Part shown: positions 17,956 to 26,428 of the stretch, piece by piece | Position numbering within the stretch: the stretch's first letter is position 1 | Layout: every line of letters starts with the position of its first letter | Assembly: GCF_019711595.1 (NCBI RefSeq) | Contig: NZ_JAIGNR010000001.1 | Coordinates: 496,001 to 560,000 of the forward strand | From: Qipengyuania sphaerica | Lineage (GTDB): Bacteria; Pseudomonadota; Alphaproteobacteria; Sphingomonadales; Sphingomonadaceae | Direction of reading: 5' to 3' | DNA: 64,000 nt | Position numbers and translations under genes: made by a program | Notes under the pieces: generated by a model | Seen by the model: only the letters and a program-made list of their open reading frames with translations | Database searches by the model: none | What the model was told of the DNA's origin: nothing

Positions 17956-18521
17956 TCACCCCTCTCCATACATGTCTTCAGTTTTTGCAGGCCACGCCGG
18001 ACCCAGCTTTTCATCGTACCCAGAGGTACCCCGTCAGCTTCGGCGATCTGGGCATAGGTCTGTCCGCCGAAAAAAGCGGTCCGTATGGCCTTGCGCGGTT
18101 TCTCATCGAGCGTTTCGAGGCAACTATGGACGCGCGCATCACGTTCGGCATCGATCATCAGGCTGTCTGCGAGCGGTGCCCTGTCCGCTACCGGCGCCGC
18201 TTCTTCTTCCGCCACGCCGCCGCCGCGCACCTTGCCGACACGCAGGCGATCCACGGCGCGATTGCGCGCGAAGGTGGCGAGCCAGCTGATCGGGCTGGCC
18301 CTTTCGGGGTCGTAGCGGTCCGCACGCCGCCAGAGATTGATATAGACGTCCTGCAAGGCGTCCTCGGCTTCCTTTTCGTCCTTCAAGATACGCAAGCAGA
18401 TTCCGAAAAGTTTCGCCGAGGTGCTGCGATAGATCTCTTCCAGTGCCTGCCGGTCGCCGCCAGCGAGGCGCGCCATTGCGGCCCTGAGCTTTTCGCGAGC
18501 GTCACTGCTGGCGGGCCGCAT
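17952..18521 (-). CDS. ECF RNA polymerase sigma factor, SigK-like
   Basis: This 189-residue group 4 sigma factor has region 2 (DALQDVYINLWRRADRYD, then SPISWLATFARNRAVDRLR) and region 4 with a helix-turn-helix (YAQIAEADGVPLGTMKSWVRRG). It directs RNA polymerase to a specific stress or envelope regulon. The ATG overlaps the CDF transporter stop (TGATG); a GTG two codons upstream is also possible. The downstream overlapping gene is its membrane anti-sigma factor and the gene after that is a secreted fasciclin protein, the likely target. The inducing signal is unknown; the upstream CDF exporter makes metal stress worth considering. Confidence 0.93.
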   Translation of the reverse strand: MRPASSDAREKLRAAMARLAGGDRQALEEIYRSTSAKLFGICLRILKDEKEAEDALQDVYINLWRRADRYDPERASPISWLATFARNRAVDRLRVGKVRGGGVAEEEAAPVADRAPLADSLMIDAERDARVHSCLETLDEKPRKAIRTAFFGGQTYAQIAEADGVPLGTMKSWVRRGLQKLKTCMERGE

Positions 18522-19441
18522 CAGCACCGGCCTGCGCAGTGAAGACGGGAATTTTCGATCTGGATGGTGGCATGGCCGATGCGGTGGTGGTGCAGCAATT
18601 CGTCGCTCACCTCCCTCAGAAATGCGTCACCGGGGTGGCCCTCCGGCATCACCAGATGCGCGGTGAGTGCGGTTTCGGTGGTCGACATTGGCCAGATATG
18701 CAGCTCGTGGATCTCGCTCACTCCCTCAAGCCCGGCCAGATAGCCGCGTACCTTGCTCTCCGATACGCCCTTGGGCACTCCGAGAAGGCTCATGGCTACG
18801 CTATCCTTGAGCAGCCCCCATGTTCCCCAGCCGATCACTGCTACGATGACCAGGCTGACGAGCGGGTCGATCCACAGTGCGTCGGTCAGCAAAATGGCCA
18901 GCCCCGCAATTACCACTCCCAGCGAGACCAGCGCATCGGCCGCCATGTGGAGGAAGGCGCCGCGAATATTGATGTCGTGTTCACGCCCGCGCAGAAACAG
19001 CAGGGCGGTGCCTGTGTTGATGAGAATTCCGATGCCCGCGACGATGATCATGGTCATTCCCTCGACCGGCTGCGGGTCCGCCATCCGGTGCAACGTCTCG
19101 AAGGTGATCGCCCCGATTGCGACCAGCAGCAGACCGGCATTGGCAAGGGCTGCAAGGATGGTCGAGCTCTTGTAACCATAGGTAAAGCGCTCAGTCGCCG
19201 GTCGTTTTGCAGCCACGCTCGCGCCCCAGGCCAGCAGCAGCGCGAGGACGTCGGAGAGGTTGTGTCCCGCATCGGCGATCAGCGCCATCGATCCCGAAAG
19301 CCAGCCGTAGACCGCCTCCACGATAACGAAGCCGGCGTTGAGGATGATGCCGATCAGGAAGGCGCGGCCGAAATCCTTCGGCGCGTGACTGTGGCCGTGC
19401 CCGCCCTCGTGACCATGATCGTGAGTGTGTCCGATACCCAC
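18521..19441 (-). CDS. Cation diffusion facilitator metal exporter
   Basis: This 306-residue inner-membrane protein belongs to the CDF family (CzcD/ZitB type), which exchanges Zn2+ or similar divalent metals for protons. It has a His-rich N-terminus (HTHDHGHEGGHGHSH), six membrane segments, the transport-site motifs ADAGHNLSD in helix 2 and HMAADALVS in helix 5, and a cytoplasmic metallochaperone-like C-terminal domain ending in two Cys. It is the first gene of the unit that continues through the sigma factor (one-base TGATG overlap), linking a metal exporter to an ECF regulator. Zn is the most likely substrate, not proven. Confidence 0.94.
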   Translation of the reverse strand: MGIGHTHDHGHEGGHGHSHAPKDFGRAFLIGIILNAGFVIVEAVYGWLSGSMALIADAGHNLSDVLALLLAWGASVAAKRPATERFTYGYKSSTILAALANAGLLLVAIGAITFETLHRMADPQPVEGMTMIIVAGIGILINTGTALLFLRGREHDINIRGAFLHMAADALVSLGVVIAGLAILLTDALWIDPLVSLVIVAVIGWGTWGLLKDSVAMSLLGVPKGVSESKVRGYLAGLEGVSEIHELHIWPMSTTETALTAHLVMPEGHPGDAFLREVSDELLHHHRIGHATIQIENSRLHCAGRC

Positions 19442-19645
19442 TTGCGGCGCCGTCCCCCTATCGTTTCCTTGTTGCCGGATTAGGCGAAATAGAAAGCGCC
19501 CTTCAAGAAAAATCCGCTAGGAATCAATGTGATACGGAATAACAAATCTGGCATGATATAACATTAATTCTTCGTGACAAGGGCGAAGGTGATGAAATCA
19601 TTGGATTCGACGTAGCTCTCAAGGGGGTGTGACGAAGTGCCCGGG

Positions 19646-20314
19646 TTACTCGTACACGCAGGCATCGAGCCCGTCGCGGCGGACCTGGCCGATGCGTGCG
19701 GCGATGGTGTTGCCGTGGCCGCGCAGCCAGCCCTTGGGGTTCTTCACCGAGCGTTCCTTGGGCAGCGGGAGGGCCGCCGCCATGCGCGCGGCCTCAAGCG
19801 GTGTCAGCGAGGCGGCGCCCTTGCCAAAATACCGCCGGGCGCCAGCTTCCGCGCCATAGGTCCCGATGCCGGTCTCCGCGACGTTGAGGTAGACTTCCAT
19901 GATCCGCCGCTTGCCCCAAACCTTCTCGATTAGCAGGGTGAAATAGGCTTCCAGACCTTTGCGGAAATATCCCCCGCCCTGCCAAAGGAAGACGTTCTTG
20001 GCGGTCTGCTGGCTGATCGTGGAGCCGCCGCGAATACGACCACCTTGCGCATTTTCTCGAATTGCTTGCTCGATCGCCTCGCGGTCGAAGCCGTCATGGC
20101 TGCAGAACTTGCCGTCCTCACTGGCGATTACTGCGCGCACGAGATTGCGATCGATATTGGAGAGGCTTTCCCAGTCCTTGGTAATGCCATTGCCGTCCAT
20201 CACCATCGTCGCGGTGACGGGAACGGGGACGAACTTGAAGAGGACCAGGAGGATCAGGCTGAGAGCCACGAAGCCCACCGCCAGCTTGACCAGGAACAGG
20301 GATATGCGCCGCAT
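19646..20314 (-). CDS. mtgA: Monofunctional peptidoglycan glycosyltransferase MtgA
   Basis: MtgA polymerises lipid II into glycan strands. The 222-residue protein has an N-terminal membrane anchor (about residues 8-30) and the GT51 motifs: the catalytic Glu66 in IASEDGKFCSHDGFD, RGGSTISQQTAKN near 95-107, and KRRIMEVYLN. No transpeptidase domain follows, which separates it from class A PBPs. The sortase gene lies 42 bases upstream in the same direction, and the two could be cotranscribed. Length and motifs are normal. Confidence 0.95.
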   Translation of the reverse strand: MRRISLFLVKLAVGFVALSLILLVLFKFVPVPVTATMVMDGNGITKDWESLSNIDRNLVRAVIASEDGKFCSHDGFDREAIEQAIRENAQGGRIRGGSTISQQTAKNVFLWQGGGYFRKGLEAYFTLLIEKVWGKRRIMEVYLNVAETGIGTYGAEAGARRYFGKGAASLTPLEAARMAAALPLPKERSVKNPKGWLRGHGNTIAARIGQVRRDGLDACVYE

Positions 20315-20356
20315 GGCGGCCAGCCTTAGGCGGCGCGCTGGGGCGGTGCAATCGGG

Positions 20357-20956
20357 TCATGCAATGCGCTCGGCGATGGCGATGCGGCGGAGCGGGCCGG
20401 GGCCCGAGGCATCGAAGGGATAGCAGGTCGCCAGGACCAGCGTTTCGCGGTGAAGCTGGGCGGGCACGGCGAAGCGGTCCCACTCGACCGTCTCCATCCG
20501 CGTGACCTCGTACTGCGTCGTGAAGCCATCCACCCCTTCCAGCTCGATCCGGTCGCCCACCTTGAGTTTGCGCATCCACGCGAAGTGCGAATCCCGGTGT
20601 GCGGCGAGGAGTTTCAGCCGGCCGTGCTGGCGTGTTGGGAACTCGGCGGGGCCGAATGCCATCGCTTCGCCCGACGCACCGGAAAGCACGATATCGCTCA
20701 CGCCAAGCCGATCGACGGTCAGCCGCGCGCTCGCCGAGATATCCGCCCAGGGCCAGGGGCGATGGTTGTGGCCCGTGGCAAGATTGGCCTCGAAATTCCG
20801 CTCGAGCAGCACCTGTGCCAGCGCGGCCTTGGCGGGCATCCATGCCGCGGGGATCGCAAGCGCTGCGCCACCCAGCAGCAGCGCCGCAGCGAAAAGCTGG
20901 GGGAGGGCGCGCCTCCAGCCGCGCCCTCCCGCTCCGCGGGAAATGGTCTCGTTCAT
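20357..20956 (-). CDS. Class GN sortase
   Basis: This 199-residue protein is a Gram-negative class GN sortase, a cysteine transpeptidase that cleaves and attaches or processes a single dedicated partner. It has an N-terminal membrane segment (residues 18-38) and the sortase triad: His120 in LLAAHRDSHF, Cys178 in LATCYPFD and Arg190 in GPLRRI. The ATG overlaps the target gene stop by ATGA, the usual two-gene arrangement. The start upstream of this ATG (MDALR) is disfavoured. The acceptor for the cleaved target in Gram-negative cells is not established. Confidence 0.94.
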   Translation of the reverse strand: MNETISRGAGGRGWRRALPQLFAAALLLGGAALAIPAAWMPAKAALAQVLLERNFEANLATGHNHRPWPWADISASARLTVDRLGVSDIVLSGASGEAMAFGPAEFPTRQHGRLKLLAAHRDSHFAWMRKLKVGDRIELEGVDGFTTQYEVTRMETVEWDRFAVPAQLHRETLVLATCYPFDASGPGPLRRIAIAERIA

Positions 20957-23046
20957 GCGAAGCGCATCCACCTGCGCCAGAGCAGCAAGGCGAGGCCGAG
21001 CACCACCAGCAGCAAGCCCTGCAGCAGCGCCATGCGGTAATCGAGCGAGCCGCGCGGCAGGTCGATCTGCTCCTGTTCCTCGCTCGCCGCATCGGGAGCC
21101 GCATGGCGGGCAGCCATTTGCTGGCCGAACAAATGGTCGAAATCCCAGCCCGCGGGCAGCAGCAGCGGCAGCTCTTCGCGCGTCAGGCGCTGGCCTTCGG
21201 GACGCGAGGGCGTCTCGTCCACCGCGACGAGACTGGTGCGGTCGGTAACGATGTGGAACGCCATGCCGAGCGTCTCGACCTTGGCATCAGCATCCTCGGC
21301 ATCGATCTGGTAGGACCAGCGCTGCGCCTCGATGTCGGAGATTTTCCGGCGGGCCCAGAGGCGGGCGATCGAGGGGCTCTCCTGCGCCCTGGCGAGATCG
21401 AGCGTGGTGCTCCAGCGCTTGCCACCCGCCATGCCCGAAACGGTCATTTTACCGCGCAGCCTGTCGGTACTACCGAGCAGGACCAGCGGTTCGCCTGCAT
21501 AAAGATCGGGAAGGATGGCGGGCGTCAGGTCGAGCGGCGAGCCTTCGACATTGACCGACAGTTCGGTCACCACCGGCTTGGCGAGACGGCCCAGCATGCG
21601 CCGCATCTCGCCGATAGCCTCGGAATCCTGACCGACATGGGTGAAGGTGCCGCGCCCGGCTTCGGCCATGCGCCGCATGAGATGGGTGTTCGGAGCCGAC
21701 CCGATGCCGACCATGAAGACCCGGCTGCGCCCGAGCGAACTCTTAATCTCCGCCATCATGGCGCGCTCGTTGGAAAGGTTGCCGTCGGTGAGGAAGATGA
21801 TCTGGCGCAGGCGATTGCCATGCGGATCGCTGTCACGCAGCGCCGCGCGCAGTGCGGGCAGCATCTCCGTGCCGCCTTCACCGCGCAGGCTCTCGGCATA
21901 GCGCCGTCCCTTGGCGATATTCTGCGGGCCGGCCGTGACGGCATCGGAAAACAGCATCGTCATCGTGTCGTCGAAGCGGATGATGTTGAAGCGGTCCACC
22001 GCGCGCAGCGTCGTAAGCGCGTAGACGAGGCTCTTGCTTGCCGCTTCCATCGATTCGCCAGCCATCGATCCGCTGTTGTCGATCACGAAGATCATTTCGC
22101 GCGGGGGCAATTTCGCCACCTGCGCCACGGCGGGCGGGGTGAGCGTCGCCATGACATAGTCCTTGCCCTCATAGGTCTGGCGGAAGAGGCCGAGCTGCGG
22201 GACCTCGCCCTTTGCGCCCCAATGGAGCACGAAGTCGCGATTGGCCGGGACCTCGCCCTTGTCGAGCGTAACCGAAGCCGTAAGCGCGGTGCGGGTGATG
22301 GCAACCGAGTGGTAAGGGCTCTCGATATCGACCGGCTCGAAACCGGGTGCCAGCGCGACCGAGATGGAGACGGGGTTGAGGCCATCCGAAATCGACGGGT
22401 CGGCAACCGGTGCAGTCATCGCCTGCGCGATCTTGGCTGCGGCCGCGGTGGTGAGCGTGTGCGGCGGGATGTAGCGCGGGCCGACGACTAGCGGCACGCG
22501 CAGCGAATAGCGCCCCTCGACCTGTTCGACCGGAGCCTGGAATTCGATCTGCACCAGCACGGTTTCGCCCGGGCCGATATTGGCGACCGAATTGCGGAAC
22601 ATGTTCGGGCGGAATTGTTCGACCAGCCCCGCTTTCTTGCCGCTCTCCATCGCCTCTTCGTAGATCTGGCGGGCCTCCTCGCGCGGCTTGATGCGGCCGA
22701 TGATGATCCGCTCGCCGACCACCATCCTGAGCGTATCGACAGCGCCATTGTCGGGCAGCGGATAGAGATAGGTCGCCTCCATCCACTCGTCCGAGGTGTT
22801 TCGGAAAGCCTGCGTCACCGTGACGCGCGCGACCTGGCCGGAGACCTCTGCCTTGATATCGGTGCCGAGGCGCACGGCGGGCACCTGCGTGGTGCTGCCC
22901 TTGGCCTTCAGCATCAGCCCGCCCTCGCGCGGCTCCGGCTCTTCGGCATGGAGCGCACCGGTCCATGCGAGCGAGGCGAAAAACAACCCGATCAAAAGGG
23001 TGAGAAGGAACCGGTCGGGGGCGGGCGGATTAACCATTCGTCGCAT
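20953..23046 (-). CDS. Marine proteobacterial sortase target (VIT and vWA domains)
   Basis: This 697-residue exported protein is the dedicated substrate of the adjacent GN sortase. It has a signal peptide (ending near LHA, residue 34), a VIT domain (about 50-180), a von Willebrand A domain whose MIDAS motif is DNSGS (in MIFVIDNSGSM), and a C-terminal sorting region: LPRGS at 663-667, a hydrophobic stretch of about 20 residues, then a basic RRWMR tail. Domain order and length match the TIGR03788 type. The start ATG has GGAG six bases upstream. The probable role is surface-anchored adhesion or metal-dependent protein binding. The sorting motif reading is inference. Confidence 0.93.
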   Translation of the reverse strand: MRRMVNPPAPDRFLLTLLIGLFFASLAWTGALHAEEPEPREGGLMLKAKGSTTQVPAVRLGTDIKAEVSGQVARVTVTQAFRNTSDEWMEATYLYPLPDNGAVDTLRMVVGERIIIGRIKPREEARQIYEEAMESGKKAGLVEQFRPNMFRNSVANIGPGETVLVQIEFQAPVEQVEGRYSLRVPLVVGPRYIPPHTLTTAAAAKIAQAMTAPVADPSISDGLNPVSISVALAPGFEPVDIESPYHSVAITRTALTASVTLDKGEVPANRDFVLHWGAKGEVPQLGLFRQTYEGKDYVMATLTPPAVAQVAKLPPREMIFVIDNSGSMAGESMEAASKSLVYALTTLRAVDRFNIIRFDDTMTMLFSDAVTAGPQNIAKGRRYAESLRGEGGTEMLPALRAALRDSDPHGNRLRQIIFLTDGNLSNERAMMAEIKSSLGRSRVFMVGIGSAPNTHLMRRMAEAGRGTFTHVGQDSEAIGEMRRMLGRLAKPVVTELSVNVEGSPLDLTPAILPDLYAGEPLVLLGSTDRLRGKMTVSGMAGGKRWSTTLDLARAQESPSIARLWARRKISDIEAQRWSYQIDAEDADAKVETLGMAFHIVTDRTSLVAVDETPSRPEGQRLTREELPLLLPAGWDFDHLFGQQMAARHAAPDAASEEQEQIDLPRGSLDYRMALLQGLLLVVLGLALLLWRRWMRFA

Positions 23047-23128
23047 GTAAGTCTCCGTTCATCTTGATTCGGCTAAGCGATAAATCGAGGGAACGGCGCA
23101 CCGCCACGGGATAGATCGGCCAGTTTCG

Positions 23129-23140
23129 GCCACCGGTGGC
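23129..23140. promoter_or_regulatory. Perfect palindrome GCCACCGGTGGC, candidate operator
   Basis: A 12-base perfect inverted repeat sits near the middle of the 160-base divergent region between the sortase target and the XRE regulator. This is a natural place for the regulator to control both directions. It is a pattern-only call. Confidence 0.35.
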
Positions 23141-23206
23141 AGGCAAATGGAGGACGGGTGCAGCCATGTGCGGTTTTGTCCGGAACCGTGCGGAAAGGGA
23201 GAAGAG

Positions 23207-23953
23207 ATGACGTTTGCGATGACCCACGATGCCTTCGACGACCACGCAGTCGGCCTGCGTCTACGGGAGGAAATCGCGCGTCGCCGAATGTCCCGCCAGA
23301 CGCTGGCGGAGAATGCGCGGCTGAGCCTCTCCACGCTCGAAAAGGCACTCGCGGGCAGGCGCCGCTTCACCCTGGCTACCGTCGTCCGGCTCGAAGAAGC
23401 TCTCGGCGCGTCACTGCGCGAGATCGATGAACCGCAGGCGCAGGTACCCATGCTCGCCCCGCCCGAAATGGGCTCCTACGCGAGGCCCGCGGTCCAGTGG
23501 ATCGAGGGCGAATACGTCACCCTGCGCGCCAGCTTCGGACAGGCCGACGCGATCTACGCCTACCGCACCCAAATCCGCTGGAGCGAGCGGAAGGGCCACC
23601 TCGTCTTTGCCGAGAGCGACCGGATCGACGACAGCTTCGAACAGGCCGGCTTCGTCTCGATGCCACACCTGAGCGGCCATGCCTATCTGATGACCGGCAC
23701 CTCGGGCCAATACCGCATGATCGTCCTCGGCCGTGCGACCCACGACGGGCGCATGTACGGTCTGCTCACTACCTTGCAGGTAGGCGTCGGCTCGCAGCTG
23801 GTGCCGGTGTCCTCGCCCGTGGCCTTCGTGCCAGCCGACCAGCTCGAAAACCTCCAGCCGGGTGTTCATACGCTCGAGACGGGATCGGGCCGTCTTGCTG
23901 CCGATATCCTCGACACCGCTACTTCGGCCGACTTCTGCCGCATGAAGATATGA
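23207..23953 (+). CDS. XRE-family transcriptional regulator
   Basis: This 248-residue protein has an N-terminal helix-turn-helix of the XRE type at about residues 15-70 (LREEIARRRMSRQTLAENARLSLSTLEKALAGRRRF) and a C-terminal domain of about 150 residues, mainly beta, without a recognisable ligand motif. It is divergent from the sortase target gene and ends at a terminator, so it may regulate that locus or itself. The ATG chosen has GGGAGAAGAG just upstream; an ORF extension to 23147 lacks a ribosome binding site. The two-component genes known from other marine sortase loci are absent here. Confidence 0.85.
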   Translation: MTFAMTHDAFDDHAVGLRLREEIARRRMSRQTLAENARLSLSTLEKALAGRRRFTLATVVRLEEALGASLREIDEPQAQVPMLAPPEMGSYARPAVQWIEGEYVTLRASFGQADAIYAYRTQIRWSERKGHLVFAESDRIDDSFEQAGFVSMPHLSGHAYLMTGTSGQYRMIVLGRATHDGRMYGLLTTLQVGVGSQLVPVSSPVAFVPADQLENLQPGVHTLETGSGRLAADILDTATSADFCRMKI

Positions 23954-23987
23954 AAAAGGCCCGCGCCGTGGTGGACGCGGGCCTTTT
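23954..23987. terminator. Bidirectional terminator, XRE regulator and rpoH
   Basis: AAAAGGCCCGCG and CGCGGGCCTTTT form a 12-bp perfect stem with a 10-base loop, giving T-runs in both directions. It sits at the stop of the XRE gene and 24 bases past the rpoH stop on the other strand. Confidence 0.88.
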
Positions 23988-24010
23988 CGATTTTCGTTAG
24001 GCTACCAGCT

Positions 24011-24913
24011 TCAGGCGACGCCCGGGAGAAGCCTTTCGCCGGCGATGGCCTTCATCGCCTTCTGCAGCTTTTCGAAGGCGCGCACCTCGATCTGGCGGAT
24101 GCGTTCGCGGCTGACGTTGTAGACCTGGCTGAGCTCTTCGAGCGTCTGCGGGTTTTCCGTCAGGCGGCGTTCGGTGAGAATGTGCTGTTCGCGCTCGTTC
24201 AAGGCTTCCATCGCCTCGCCCAGCATTTCGTGACGAACCTGCGCTTCCTCGGCATCGGCGACGGTCTCGTCCTGCAGCGGACGGTCGTCGGTCAGCCAGT
24301 CCTGCCATTCGCCCGAGCCTTCCTCGCCATTGCGCATCGGCACGTTCAGCGAGCCATCGCCGCCCATCATCATCCGGCGGTTCATGTTGACCACTTCCTG
24401 CTCGGGCACGCCGAGGGTAGTAGCGATCTCGTTCACATCGTCGGGATGGAGGTCGGTGTCCTCATAGGCATCGAGGTTCTTCTTCATCCGGCGCAGGTTG
24501 AAGAACAGCTTCTTCTGCGCGGCGGTGGTTCCCATCTTCACGAGAGACCACGAACGAAGGATATATTCCTGGATGCTCGCCTTGATCCACCACATGGCAT
24601 AGGTGGCGAGGCGGAAGCCGCGATCGGCTTCGAATTTCTTCACGCCCTGCATCAGGCCGACATTGCCTTCGGAAATGAGATCCGAAACAGGCAGGCCGTA
24701 GCCGCGATAGCCCATGGCGATCTTCGCCACGAGACGCAGGTGCGAGGTAACGAGCTGCGCCGCAGCTTCGCTGTCTTCATGTTCCTCGTAACGCTTGGCG
24801 AGCATATATTCCTGCTCTTGCGTCAGCACGGGGAACTTCTTGATTTCGGAGAGATAGCGGTTGAGGCTCTGCTCACCGCCGAGCGCCGGAACGCTCATAC
24901 TTCTTGTATTCAC
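24011..24913 (-). CDS. rpoH: Heat-shock sigma factor RpoH
   Basis: RpoH directs RNA polymerase to heat-shock promoters. The roughly 300-residue protein has the sigma-70 regions 2 (MGYRGYGLPVSDLISEGNVGL, RLATYAMWWIKASIQEYI) and 4 (LEELSQVYNVSRERIRQIEVRAFEKL), and between them the RpoH box QKKLFFNLRRMKK, diagnostic of this group. I chose the GTG of VNTRSMS, which has AGGGTAACA just upstream; the ATG five codons later is an alternative. It is monocistronic with a terminator immediately downstream. ClpP, ClpX and Tig encoded in this window belong to functions often within its regulon. Confidence 0.96.
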   Translation of the reverse strand: MNTRSMSVPALGGEQSLNRYLSEIKKFPVLTQEQEYMLAKRYEEHEDSEAAAQLVTSHLRLVAKIAMGYRGYGLPVSDLISEGNVGLMQGVKKFEADRGFRLATYAMWWIKASIQEYILRSWSLVKMGTTAAQKKLFFNLRRMKKNLDAYEDTDLHPDDVNEIATTLGVPEQEVVNMNRRMMMGGDGSLNVPMRNGEEGSGEWQDWLTDDRPLQDETVADAEEAQVRHEMLGEAMEALNEREQHILTERRLTENPQTLEELSQVYNVSRERIRQIEVRAFEKLQKAMKAIAGERLLPGVA

Positions 24914-25035
24914 TGTTACCCTGACCTTTCTAGCGTCGACCTCTATCGCCGGACCCCTGCTGGGCATCCGGTCTTTCGGGCCACTTCGTTACATATACCG
25001 CAAACGGCGCGAAATTGCATCAACTTTCGTCGATA

Positions 25036-25980
25036 TCAACGAGCGGTTTCGTCGATAAGTTCCACCATATCGGGGGGCAATTCGGCGCGGAAATCCAAGC
25101 TTTCACCGCTGATAGGATGTATGAATCCGAGGCGTGCCGCGTGGAGCGCCTGGCGGGCGAATTTCAACCTGTCGAGCACTGCACGAAGCGGCTTGGGAGT
25201 GCGTCCATAGACAGGGTCTCCCAATAGCGCATGGCCGATTGATGCGCAGTGAACGCGGACCTGGTGTGTGCGCCCGGTCTCGAGGCGACATTCGATGAGC
25301 GCGGCGTGGTTTAGGAGCCGGACAGTCTCGTAATGCGTGACGGCGTGTTTTCCGCGAGTGCTCCCGTCTGGAAGGACCGCCATCTTCTTGCGGTCCTTGT
25401 CTGAACGTCCAAGCCGACCCGACACGGTGCCCGAAGCCGGATTGGGATGGCCCGCGCACACCGCAAGGTAGCGGCGCGTGATTGAATGGTCAGCGAATTG
25501 CCTCGCGAGGCCTTCGTGAGCCGCATCGCTCTTGGCGACGACCAGCAGGCCGGAGGTATCCTTGTCGATCCGGTGCACGATCCCGGGCCTCGCAACTCCG
25601 TTGATGCCCGACAATTGCCCCTTGCAATGGTGCAGCAGCGCATTGACCAGCGTACCGTCCGGATTACCCGCTGCGGGGTGCACGACCATTCCCGCCGGCT
25701 TGTTGACCACCAGCAGGTTCTCGTCCTCGAAAACCAAGTCGAGCGGGATGTCCTGCGCGATCGTTTCGAGCGGCTCCGGCGGGGGCAGGTCGATGCGATA
25801 GCTCTCGCCGCCAGCCAGCTTAGCCGAGGCGGATTTTGCAGGTTTTCCTGAAATCGCCACCGCCCCGTCCGCAATCAGCCCCTTCACCCGCTCGCGCGAC
25901 AAACCCGTCGCTTCGGCCAGCGCCTTGTCGAGGCGGCCGGGGTTTTCGAGCGTTCCGGTGAGGACTTCGGGCGCGGACAT
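25036..25980 (-). CDS. rluD: RluD-type 23S rRNA pseudouridine synthase
   Basis: This 314-residue enzyme converts specific uridines in 23S rRNA helix 69 to pseudouridine, if its RluD assignment holds. It has an N-terminal S4 RNA-binding domain (RLDKALAEATGLSRERVKGLIADGAV), the catalytic Asp139 in GIVHRIDKDTSGLLVVAK, and the C-terminal motif GRTHQVRVH. The start ATG (25980) is the last in-frame one before the divergent M67 peptidase gene, whose start lies 17 bases away. A second RluA-family enzyme is encoded at 51945. The exact target uridines cannot be read from sequence alone. Confidence 0.92.
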   Translation of the reverse strand: MSAPEVLTGTLENPGRLDKALAEATGLSRERVKGLIADGAVAISGKPAKSASAKLAGGESYRIDLPPPEPLETIAQDIPLDLVFEDENLLVVNKPAGMVVHPAAGNPDGTLVNALLHHCKGQLSGINGVARPGIVHRIDKDTSGLLVVAKSDAAHEGLARQFADHSITRRYLAVCAGHPNPASGTVSGRLGRSDKDRKKMAVLPDGSTRGKHAVTHYETVRLLNHAALIECRLETGRTHQVRVHCASIGHALLGDPVYGRTPKPLRAVLDRLKFARQALHAARLGFIHPISGESLDFRAELPPDMVELIDETAR

Positions 25981-25996
25981 GCTAGGGCCATGCGCG

Positions 25997-26392
25997 ATGA
26001 CGCTGGAAGTCTCAAGCCAAGTTCTCGGCACACTGCTCGCCGAAGCGGATAGCGCACACCCGCGCGAATGCTGCGGCATCCTGCTGGGCGAGGGTGTGTG
26101 CATCGCTTCGGCAAAGCCTGCAGCCAACGTCCATCCCGAGCCCGAAACTCATTTCGAAATCGATCCGCAGGCGCTCGTCGATGCCCACCGCGAAGCCCGT
26201 AATGGGGGACCGCAGGTGATCGGATACTACCATTCGCATCCCAATGGCCTCGCGCGCCCTTCCGCCACCGATGAAGCCATGGCATCGGGCGAAGGGGCGA
26301 TCTGGGCGATTATCGCGGCGGGCGGCGTCACTTTCTGGCGCGAAGGGGGTGCAGGGTTCAGCCCGCTTCCCTATGAGGCTCGGCCTCGCTAG
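25997..26392 (+). CDS. M67 family (JAMM) metallopeptidase
   Basis: This 131-residue protein has the full JAMM zinc motif: Glu24 (RECCGILLG), then HSHPNG with His79 and His81, Ser89 and Asp92 (PSATDEAM). Bacterial single-domain JAMM proteins cleave isopeptide or terminal bonds, in some cases of ubiquitin-like sulfur carriers, but no such partner is adjacent. The start chosen (ATG of MTLEVSS) gives normal family length. It is divergent from rluD and is followed, 36 bases downstream, by chpT. Substrate unknown. Confidence 0.88.
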   Translation: MTLEVSSQVLGTLLAEADSAHPRECCGILLGEGVCIASAKPAANVHPEPETHFEIDPQALVDAHREARNGGPQVIGYYHSHPNGLARPSATDEAMASGEGAIWAIIAAGGVTFWREGGAGFSPLPYEARPR

Positions 26393-26428
26393 TAGATAAG
26401 TAAATTTCGCGTTTCCGACTGGATTTCA

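Noticed and set aside
20599-22491. 630-codon plus-strand frame across the sortase locus
   Set aside because: It is antisense to the sortase and its vWA target, both of which have unmistakable motifs.
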